Below are positions 1 through 5,432 of a DNA stretch of 8,080 nucleotides, one piece after another (within the stretch, counting starts at the first letter, position 1; each line of letters starts with the position of its first letter). Origin of the DNA: JALYJZ01 sp964476895 (GTDB lineage: Bacteria > Patescibacteriota > SICC01); NCBI GenBank assembly GCA_964476895.1, contig CAYZCS010000035.1:1-8080 (forward strand), given 5' to 3'. A model generated the notes under the pieces. The model worked only from the letters and a program-made list of their open reading frames with translations. It did no database searches and was not told the DNA's origin. Made by a program: the position numbers and the translations under genes.

Positions 1-1987
1 TTCCCGCACCACGCAAGGCCTGCTGTCGTTCGGTGCGCTCCTTGTGCTGCTGCCAGGCGGCGGCCACTCCGGTTCGCCGGGCGAGCGCACCGCCGCCGGC
101 CTTGCCGATTCCGCCGGTCCGCCGCGCCGCCCGCGTGGCCTGTCCCACGACCTGTCCGCCGAGCTGAATCGGAATCATCACCGCCGCTACTGCGGCGAAC
201 AGGAAGAAGGCCACCTTGAGGAGAAAGTCAGGACCGTTGATATCCTCATCCCTTCCGCTCGGCGTGCCGATCAATTCGGCGGCGATGTACAGAAGGACGA
301 AGGCGATCGGTGCTGCGAACGTCCACTTAAGAGCGTTCTGCCACCACTGGCTCGCCAGCGATCGGGTAAATGGCAATACCATGAACAAAAAGACGAACGG
401 TGAGAGCGCTGCAAGGAGCCAGAGTATCAGGATTCTGAGAACGAAGAAGGCGAAAAGGAACAAGAATCCAACCAAGACCAGGATGGCGATGACAAGCGTA
501 ATCAGGAACTGCCCGATGTCGGCGGTGCTGATTACCGCACCGGTGGCCGGCGGGTTTTGCAGCAGACTGAAAGCCTTGCTTATAAACGGCTGTGAAATGA
601 TGTAAGCCACATTGGTCAACACCTGGACTAGGATGAAGCTGAAGTTGACGGCGATTACTCCGAAGACCAGCCGCGGCAGAAGGGCACGTACTCCATACCT
701 GTCGGTATCAATCCGTAGGATATTCGAGAAAGCGATCGCCACCATTACCAGGATGAAAATGATATTGACGAAATCGCGCATCGTTTTCCATGCGTTGGTC
801 AACCCGCGATTATCAGTAAGCGTTCCAATGTTGATGACGTTCAACAGCGCATCCTTGATCCAATCCATAAAATCACTGATTGCATCCCTGATCGCACCCA
901 TCACCCTCCTTAGCGTCTCTGCAAATGCACCGGTGTCGGTGTTGCAAAATTCATCTCCGCTTTCCTCGTCGAGGTTGTAGGTCGGCAGGTATTCCTCCTT
1001 GACCGTTTCGTCACCCGGGTCATTGGGAAATAGCTCGCCGCGGTCGCGTCCGAACACCTCGATACTGCCGGTATGGAGTGTGGCTACTTTGTTTGAGTTC
1101 CCGGTGACGCCACTGCATGTGCCGGAGAAGGAGAACCGGTCCCAGTCATCTCCTCCAACGACATCGAGTGCCGCGTCCCGCGACCAGAGAATCATCGCGA
1201 GGGAGGGGTTGTACTCATTACGGAAAATCCAAACGATTCCCTTTGAATCTCCGAACGTTTCCTCGACACCCGTGGAGGTGCGGAAGTTGACTCCCGAAAG
1301 CACGAAACGGACCGGGTACCCCCCGATTTTTTCTACGGTGGAATGATCGTTTTTTGTCCAGACGATGTACGGGTTACCGGCCGTATTTCGGGTTTCTCCT
1401 CCGACCGTCCGCTTACCGGGGCCGAATTTCTTGAAACGTTCCAGCGTGTTGCCGCGCGGGATGAAGTTTCCTTTCACCGAACCGTCGATGTTCGCTTCGT
1501 CTGAATTTCCCTCGATGCCGAATACTTCGCGTAGCTTGTTCTTAGAAGTAATGCTCTTCAGTATCCGCTCTTGATTGCCATATTCGTTTCGGGCGCTCCG
1601 CTCGTCTTGATCATCGATGACCCGCTGGGCTTTTTGAGTCAGCCGCCGCAAATCTCCGGAAGACTTCAACTCATTCATGAACGTGTTCACGCAAGCCTCG
1701 CGGTCGCGGACTATAGGGAAGCTGCTCAAACGAAGAGAAGCTCTGAGATATTCTTCAAATGTCTGCGATCCATTACGAGAATCATGTCCCTGGTCGGCCA
1801 GACTTTCTGCTGTTCCTCGGAACGTATCCTTAACCAGGTTGTTACAAGGCAAACCTTCCGCCTGGGCATGTGAGACTTCCGGCTGGATTGCCGGGTAGAA
1901 CATTGGAAGAAGGAGCATGAAGATCAGCGCCCACATCAAGCCGGCGGCGGTTCGGGTTCGTTTATTCAGACTTTTCGCAGGTTTCAT
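1..1987 (-). CDS. TrbL/VirB6-like T4SS membrane protein, 3' end outside the window
   Basis: Reads without a stop from ATG at 1987 to the window edge (662 codons seen). An in-frame TGA at 2009-2011 and a strong promoter just upstream support this start; no good Shine-Dalgarno is visible. Residues 1-43 form a signal peptide (basic KRTR, hydrophobic stretch about 16-33, AQA cleavage site at 41-43). A hydrophilic extracytoplasmic region of about 350 residues follows, with four cysteines (48, 99, 291, 348). From about residue 405 come hydrophobic segments at roughly 407-425, 441-462, 492-540 (long enough for two helices), 552-571 and 587-607, then a basic, Gly/Ala-rich tail beginning TRAARR. The polytopic core and basic tail resemble VirB6/TrbL inner-membrane channel proteins; the preceding pilin operon supports this. 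The N-terminal domain is not recognised. It is AT-richer than the pilins (27/60 GC at 1201-1260 versus 37/60 at 3241-3300). The exact subfamily is uncertain. Confidence 0.8.
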   Translation of the reverse strand, partial: MKPAKSLNKRTRTAAGLMWALIFMLLLPMFYPAIQPEVSHAQAEGLPCNNLVKDTFRGTAESLADQGHDSRNGSQTFEEYLRASLRLSSFPIVRDREACVNTFMNELKSSGDLRRLTQKAQRVIDDQDERSARNEYGNQERILKSITSKNKLREVFGIEGNSDEANIDGSVKGNFIPRGNTLERFKKFGPGKRTVGGETRNTAGNPYIVWTKNDHSTVEKIGGYPVRFVLSGVNFRTSTGVEETFGDSKGIVWIFRNEYNPSLAMILWSRDAALDVVGGDDWDRFSFSGTCSGVTGNSNKVATLHTGSIEVFGRDRGELFPNDPGDETVKEEYLPTYNLDEESGDEFCNTDTGAFAETLRRVMGAIRDAISDFMDWIKDALLNVINIGTLTDNRGLTNAWKTMRDFVNIIFILVMVAIAFSNILRIDTDRYGVRALLPRLVFGVIAVNFSFILVQVLTNVAYIISQPFISKAFSLLQNPPATGAVISTADIGQFLITLVIAILVLVGFLFLFAFFVLRILILWLLAALSPFVFLFMVLPFTRSLASQWWQNALKWTFAAPIAFVLLYIAAELIGTPSGRDEDINGPDFLLKVAFFLFAAVAAVMIPIQLGGQVVGQATRAARRTGGIGKAGGGALARRTGVAAAWQQHKERTERQQALRGAG

Positions 1988-2007
1988 GGCTTCAAGAAAA
2001 TTGGCTA

Positions 2008-2036
2008 ATCATAGCAAAATCAGTGCCAAATGTCAA
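2008..2036 (-). promoter_or_regulatory. Sigma-70-type promoter of the VirB6-like gene
   Basis: On the minus strand a perfect -35 TTGACA (2031-2036) lies 17 bp from a -10 TATGAT (2008-2013). The -10 is preceded by TGC, an extended -10 element. Expected transcription start is near 2001, which leaves a leader of only about 14 nt before the ATG at 1987. It sits just beyond the terminator of the upstream pilin operon, so the VirB6-like gene is probably an independent transcription unit. Confidence 0.78.
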
Positions 2037-2075
2037 CCTATGGCGGCAGGGACGGAACCAAGCGTTCGGCCGCAA

Positions 2076-2107
2076 GAAAAAGAGACCCGCGAGCAGGTCT
2101 CTTTTTC
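2076..2107 (-). terminator. Rho-independent terminator of the pilin operon
   Basis: Perfect 12-bp inverted repeat: GAAAAAGAGACC at 2076-2087 and its complement at 2096-2107, with the 8-base loop CGCGAGCA. Read on the minus strand, the stem ends in a T-run (GGTCTCTTTTTC). It begins 18 bp past the TAA of the last pilin gene. The arms carry A-runs and T-runs on both sides, so it could act in either direction, but no plus-strand gene reads into it. Confidence 0.85.
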
Positions 2108-2124
2108 AGCCACTAGTGGCGGGC

Positions 2125-2493
2125 TTACCGGCCGAGGATGCGGAAGCCTTGTTCGACGCCCAGATACTGCTGGATCAGTCGCGTCAGTACGAACGCGATA
2201 AAGATGATGATCAAGCCAAGGATGGCATAGAGGATGGTCTTCCGGGCCGCGTCGACCTGTTCGGGGTTGCCCGTGGAAACCACGTAGCGGAAACCGCCGA
2301 TGATCAGGAAGAGCACCGCGACGGCGCCGGCGAAGAGCAGCAGTGCGTTGATGATGCTGGCGAGCACTTCGCCCAGCGAAGTACCGCTCACCGGGTTGTC
2401 GATGGTCGGCCGGCGCACCTGCGCGAACGCGGTCTGTGCCATACCGAGCGCAACCGCGAAGCCGGAACCGGTTCGGATGAGAAGTCGTTTCAT
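2125..2493 (-). CDS. T4SS pilin-like protein, single domain (pilin D)
   Basis: A 122-residue small membrane protein of the VirB2/TrbC-like T4SS pilin type. Residues 1-24 are a signal peptide (MKRLLIR, hydrophobic core, AFA before Q25). The mature part has two hydrophobic helices joined by a short polar loop with the signature GGFRY...GNPEQVDAARK, matching the other pilins here. A GTG at 2502 would add three residues, but it lies inside a near-perfect Shine-Dalgarno (2498-2509) correctly spaced for the ATG at 2493, so the ATG is preferred. It is the last gene of the operon, 29 bp after the tandem pilin and followed by the terminator. Its closest relative is the second domain of that neighbour, also at DNA level. 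Given the strong ribosome site it may be the most abundant subunit; that is inference. Confidence 0.87.
   Translation of the reverse strand: MKRLLIRTGSGFAVALGMAQTAFAQVRRPTIDNPVSGTSLGEVLASIINALLLFAGAVAVLFLIIGGFRYVVSTGNPEQVDAARKTILYAILGLIIIFIAFVLTRLIQQYLGVEQGFRILGR
2231..2334. repeat. Duplicated pilin-domain segment, copy in pilin D
   Basis: About 104 bp encoding the end of helix 1, the polar loop and the start of helix 2. It aligns without gaps to 2602-2705 in the neighbouring gene, with about 21 mismatches by hand count (roughly 80% identity), including a shared 17-base run at the left end. This indicates a fairly recent duplication of a pilin domain. Confidence 0.75.
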
Positions 2494-2497
2494 GCGT

Positions 2498-2509
2498 ATC
2501 ACCTCCTTT
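2498..2509 (-). promoter_or_regulatory. Near-perfect Shine-Dalgarno of pilin D
   Basis: AAAGGAGGTGAT on the minus strand is an almost full-length complement of the usual 16S rRNA 3' end. GGAGG ends 8 bases before the ATG at 2493. It decides that start over the overlapping GTG at 2502. No other gene in the window has a ribosome site of similar strength. Confidence 0.88.
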
Positions 2510-2522
2510 CTATGTTTGTCGT

Positions 2523-3158
2523 TTACCCACGAGTCGCTTGGATAGTCGTCACCACGATAACATAGGAAAGGAACACCACCGCGAGCCCGATGACCGAATA
2601 CAGGATGGTCTTCCGGGCTGCCTCGACCTGGTCCTGGTTGCCCTGCGAGGTGACGTAGCGGTAGCCACCGAGGATCAGGAACAGTACCGCGGCCGCGCCG
2701 CCGAACGCGAGGAATATCTCGAACAAACGGGCAAGGATGCCACTCGCGCTGCCGGGCGCGCTTTGGATCGCGCCGCCGATGCCGGGGGCATCAGCCACGC
2801 TGGTGCGTGAATTCAGTCTTTGTTGCAGTAGCAGTACGATCGCATACGAACTGACCGTCAGGATGAACCCGGTGATCGACCAGGTCAGCCCCTGCTTGGC
2901 CTTCTCCACCTTCTCCGGATTGCCTGCCGAGAGGATGTACTGGTAGCCGTTCACGACGATGAACAGGACGGCGACGGCGGCCGCGAACAGCATCCCGAAC
3001 CGGATGAACTGCACCAGGATCCGGACGACGTCGTCGAGTCCGACACTGCGCGGCGTCTGCGGAATGTTGAAGAACCCGCCCTGGGCGCTGGCCGTTTCCG
3101 GAAGAAGCACGGCAGCGGCGACGGCCGAAAGCAGCGCGACCGGCAGGTACCGCTTCAT
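2523..3158 (-). CDS. Tandem (two-domain) T4SS pilin-like protein (pilin C)
   Basis: 211 residues, nearly twice the length of the neighbouring single-domain pilins. Residues 1-25 are a signal peptide ending ASA before Q26. Two pilin domains follow: about 42-115 (NGYQY...GNPEKVEKAK) and about 138-206 (GGYRY...GNQDQVEAARK). They are offset by 94 residues and joined by a Gly/Ser/Ala/Pro linker at about 116-137. Each has two hydrophobic helices around the polar GN loop, so the mature protein should cross the membrane four times. The ATG at 3158 overlaps the upstream TGA as ATGA, suggesting translational coupling. It may be an obligate dimer or adaptor in a pilus or channel rather than a normal pilin; that role is inference. 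The fusion is read directly, with no frame break between domains. Confidence 0.87.
   Translation of the reverse strand: MKRYLPVALLSAVAAAVLLPETASAQGGFFNIPQTPRSVGLDDVVRILVQFIRFGMLFAAAVAVLFIVVNGYQYILSAGNPEKVEKAKQGLTWSITGFILTVSSYAIVLLLQQRLNSRTSVADAPGIGGAIQSAPGSASGILARLFEIFLAFGGAAAVLFLILGGYRYVTSQGNQDQVEAARKTILYSVIGLAVVFLSYVIVVTTIQATRG
2602..2705. repeat. Duplicated pilin-domain segment, copy in the tandem pilin
   Basis: Partner of the segment at 2231-2334. It encodes the same part of the second pilin domain of the fusion gene, with the shared residues ARKTILY. The first domain of the fusion gene is clearly more diverged from both. Confidence 0.75.
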
Positions 3159-3523
3159 ATCCGGAGCCCCGAGTTAAAGCCGAGCGCCCGTGAGATCATG
3201 AAGATCAGACCGACCGAGACGATCGCGACGATCAGCCCGTAGACGGCGTACAGCAGGCTCTTCTTGGCGCGATCCACCAACTCCGGGTTGCCTTGTGCCA
3301 CCATGTACCGGTAGCCGGCGATCGCGACGTAGAGGGCGGCGACGGTGGGAATGAAAACGATTAGCGCGTCGAAGATGGCGCCGACCGGCTGCCCGATGTT
3401 GTCAAAGCCGGTCTGACTCTGGATGCGTCGTGGCCGGTTACCCGGGTCCGGCAACTGTGCGGACGCCTGACCGGGGACCGTCAGGAGCAGCGCCAGGACC
3501 GGATAGCCGAACCGCCGCATCAT
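3155..3523 (-). CDS. T4SS pilin-like protein, single domain (pilin B)
   Basis: 122 residues from ATG at 3523. The reading frame extends upstream to an ATG at 3556, but the 3523 start forms an ATGA overlap with the preceding stop, has GAGG 8 bases upstream, and puts a clean signal peptide at the N-terminus (MMRRFGYPV, ASA at 20-22 before Q23). The mature protein has two hydrophobic segments separated by the family signature GYRYMVAQGNPELVDRAKK. It is most like the other three pilins of this operon and is probably a VirB2/TrbC-type subunit inserted in the cytoplasmic membrane and exposed outside. Its stop overlaps the next gene's start by 4 bp, so genes A, B and C are likely coupled. The specific assembly it serves is not shown by the sequence. 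Confidence 0.87.
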   Translation of the reverse strand: MMRRFGYPVLALLLTVPGQASAQLPDPGNRPRRIQSQTGFDNIGQPVGAIFDALIVFIPTVAALYVAIAGYRYMVAQGNPELVDRAKKSLLYAVYGLIVAIVSVGLIFMISRALGFNSGLRI

Positions 3524-3978
3524 CCGCCCGGCCTCGTGAAGTCGATGTCGCCGCATCCGCGCTCTCCCGGTCGGCAGGGGTCGGTCGTCCGCGGATTGAT
3601 CGTACTGAGGATCAGCGCCGCCAGGATCAGCAGGGCCAGCCCGATCAAGGTCTTTTCCACGATGTCCTTGGCGTTCGAGATCTTATCCGGATCGCCGTAG
3701 CTTCCCATGTAGGTGTAGCCCGCGTAGATCAGCATGATGATCGCGAGGAGTCCGCCGATGAACGCGAACCAGGTGTACGCCGCGTTGATGTACTGCACGA
3801 CGGAGGTGTTCTCGACCTCCTGCCCGCTGACCGGGTCGATGTTGTCGCCGTCCCGGTCGCGGGCTTGCGCGACCGTCGTATCGGCGGACGGGGCCGCTGA
3901 CGCGGACGGCGCGGCCGTCACTGCCAGCCCGAGCGCGAGCCCGACGGCGAAAACGAGTTGGACGGTTCGTGTAATCAT
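3520..3978 (-). CDS. T4SS pilin-like protein, first gene of the operon (pilin A)
   Basis: 152 residues, the most diverged of the four. It has a signal peptide (hydrophobic core about 7-22, SASA cleavage near residue 28) and a short polar stretch rich in D and A. Two hydrophobic helices flank GYTYMGSYGDPDKISNAKD, where GDPD replaces the GNPE of its neighbours. Unlike the others it ends in a hydrophilic tail with two cysteines (C135 and C142), which could form a disulfide outside the cell. The start lies about 15 nt from the predicted transcription start and has no clear Shine-Dalgarno. Its TGA overlaps the ATG of pilin B. As leader gene with a distinct tail it may be a specialised, for example tip or capping, subunit; that is inference. 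Confidence 0.83.
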   Translation of the reverse strand: MITRTVQLVFAVGLALGLAVTAAPSASAAPSADTTVAQARDRDGDNIDPVSGQEVENTSVVQYINAAYTWFAFIGGLLAIIMLIYAGYTYMGSYGDPDKISNAKDIVEKTLIGLALLILAALILSTINPRTTDPCRPGERGCGDIDFTRPGG

Positions 3979-3999
3979 GGGCGATGGGGTAAGGGAGCT

Positions 4000-4028
4000 A
4001 TCATAAGGTGGAAAAGTGGCTTCGTAAA
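4000..4028 (-). promoter_or_regulatory. Promoter of the pilin operon
   Basis: Minus-strand TTTACG (4023-4028) and TATGAT (4000-4005) are separated by 17 bp in the 54-bp gap between the solute-binding protein gene and pilin A. The -10 is identical to that of the VirB6-like gene, and the distance to the ATG is nearly the same (21 versus 20 bases), giving a leader of about 14-15 nt. The -35 matches consensus at four of six positions. No terminator hairpin is seen in the gap, so read-through from the upstream gene is possible. Confidence 0.6.
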
Positions 4029-4032
4029 GGCG

Positions 4033-5367
4033 CTACTGCGCGGAAGCGTTGATGCCGCGGAGTATGTCCGTCAGTTCGTTGGCCCCCCGGTCGATCACGT
4101 TCTGTGGATTCTCTCCGGCCAGGACCTGGTCGATCATCCGGGCAAAGATCGCATCGGCCTTGGCGGCATCACCCTTGTACCAGCTGCGAGCGGTTTCGAG
4201 TTGGTCTTGAAGCACCTCCAGCCCGCCGCTGGCCGGGACTTCCTTGCGGGCGGGAACGCTCTCGACCGCCTGGGTGTATTCAGGCATGTTGTCGCGGTTG
4301 GTGATGAACCGGAGGAAGTTCCAAGCCTCCTCGGGATGCTCGCTGCCCCGGGCCACGGTCTCGACCCAGAAGCTGGCGTAGTTCACCGGCGAGGTCCCCG
4401 CGATCTGCAGCATCGGGGCGATCTCGTACTGAAGCTCGGGATTAAGCCGTTCGATTTCCGGCGCATGGTAGGCGTATCCCACCATGTACGCGACCTTGCC
4501 TTCGGCGAACGCCCGCACCGAATCGCCCGACTTGCTGTTCCAGGAGTAGTTGTTGCTCCGCGGGTCGGCGAAGCTGGTGTAGAATTCCAGCGCGAGACGG
4601 CCGAGCGGCTGCTGTCGGCCCTCCACGTCCTGCGTGAGGTTGAACGTGGCCTGGGTGTTGTCATCGTTCGTCATCTGCGTGCGCTGCTGGAGCATCATCA
4701 GCGCGAGGATGTCGACGCTCCGGCTGACGGTGTTATTACCGAGCGCGATCGCCGAGCGGGTGAACCGGTCACCCTGCCGCTGGCTGAGCGCCCTCAGGAT
4801 ACCGGGTCGGTCGGGGTTGCCGGGCTCGCCGACCAGATCTTCCCAAGTGCGTGGCGCTTGGCTGATTCCTGCATCCAAATCAAACTGCGCATTGAGATAG
4901 AGTCCCAGCGAATCGATCGCCAGCGGGATGCCGTAGATGCGGTCGTTCCGGATCGTTTCGAACGCGGGCGGATAGAACTCATTGCGGTAATCCCGGAGGG
5001 CGTACTTCTCTGTCGGGATCGGCTCGATCTTGTCGAAGTAGCGCGGAAGCCAGGTGTTGTGCACGGTGAAGATGTCCGGACCGCGTCCGCCTGCCAGGGC
5101 ATCCACCAGCGTCCGTTCATACTCCTCGTACGTGAGCTTCCGGTACTCGATCTTCACGTCCGGATGGTCGGCTTGGTACTTGTCGATTAATGGTTGAAAC
5201 TTGTCCTTGTCGTCGAACACCCGCCAGTACCGGATCGTGACGGGCCCGGCATCACCCTCCTCTTCCGCGGATTGCTGTCGTCCTCCCAGGACCACCATCG
5301 CGATGATCAGCAACACAAGCACCCCGAGGAGCACGCCAACGATAATAGTAATGCGTCGTTTGTCCAT
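4033..5367 (-). CDS. Membrane-anchored family 1 extracellular solute-binding protein
   Basis: 444 residues, the usual size for ABC-type sugar-binding proteins. One N-terminal helix (about 6-28, after MDKRR) is followed by an acidic linker. There is no lipobox cysteine and no obvious signal-peptidase site, so it is probably anchored as an uncleaved type II membrane protein. The rest shows family 1 features: VTIRYWRVFDD near residue 43, the GRGPDIF segment, YGIPLAIDSLGLYLN, an aromatic FAEGKVAYMVGYAY stretch, and SFWVETVARGSEHPEEAWNFL near the C-terminus. No permease or ATPase gene is adjacent. Its place just upstream of the pilin operon on the same strand suggests a surface role tied to that system, or scavenging through a permease encoded elsewhere. 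The ligand cannot be read from the sequence; a sugar or oligosaccharide is the family default. Confidence 0.87.
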   Translation of the reverse strand: MDKRRITIIVGVLLGVLVLLIIAMVVLGGRQQSAEEEGDAGPVTIRYWRVFDDKDKFQPLIDKYQADHPDVKIEYRKLTYEEYERTLVDALAGGRGPDIFTVHNTWLPRYFDKIEPIPTEKYALRDYRNEFYPPAFETIRNDRIYGIPLAIDSLGLYLNAQFDLDAGISQAPRTWEDLVGEPGNPDRPGILRALSQRQGDRFTRSAIALGNNTVSRSVDILALMMLQQRTQMTNDDNTQATFNLTQDVEGRQQPLGRLALEFYTSFADPRSNNYSWNSKSGDSVRAFAEGKVAYMVGYAYHAPEIERLNPELQYEIAPMLQIAGTSPVNYASFWVETVARGSEHPEEAWNFLRFITNRDNMPEYTQAVESVPARKEVPASGGLEVLQDQLETARSWYKGDAAKADAIFARMIDQVLAGENPQNVIDRGANELTDILRGINASAQ

Positions 5368-5383
5368 GTTTGTTTCTAGCCAA

Positions 5384-5411
5384 ATTCTACCCTAACCACC
5401 TCGATTGTGAA
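5384..5411 (-). promoter_or_regulatory. Promoter of the solute-binding protein gene
   Basis: Minus-strand TTCACA (5406-5411) lies 16 bp from TAGAAT (5384-5389), each one base from consensus. Transcription would start near 5377, leaving about 10 nt before the ATG at 5367 and no room for a strong Shine-Dalgarno. It overlaps the region expected to hold the divergent galU promoter. Confidence 0.5.
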
Positions 5412-5419
5412 GCACCGTG

Positions 5420-5425
5420 TATACT
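5420..5425 (+). promoter_or_regulatory. Possible -10 element of galU
   Basis: TATACT ends 7 bases before the galU ATG at 5433, so transcription would begin at or next to the start codon and give a leaderless mRNA. No convincing -35 is seen at the right distance, and there is no Shine-Dalgarno before the ATG. Tentative. Confidence 0.33.
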
Positions 5426-5432
5426 CGACCTC

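Noticed and set aside
44..1898. Series of short plus-strand open frames
   Set aside because: They are all covered by one continuous minus-strand frame with a signal peptide and membrane helices. The plus-strand pieces are short, low-complexity shadows.
2491..2502. GTG at 2502 as the start of pilin D
   Set aside because: The GTG is part of the Shine-Dalgarno itself. The ATG at 2493 is at ideal spacing and begins a normal signal peptide.
3521..3556. ATG at 3556 as the start of pilin B
   Set aside because: It would place 11 polar residues before the signal peptide and overlap pilin A by 37 bp. The ATG at 3523 gives the ATGA overlap seen at the next junction.
3958..5190. Plus-strand open frame of 410 codons
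   Set aside because: It lies opposite the solute-binding protein gene, whose minus-strand product shows clear family motifs. The plus-strand translation is rich in R, H and V with no recognisable domain, which is typical of an antisense shadow in GC-rich DNA.
5370..5432. Upstream ATG at 5370 for galU
   Set aside because: The extra 21 residues do not resemble the GalU N-terminus and the segment holds the divergent promoter signals.
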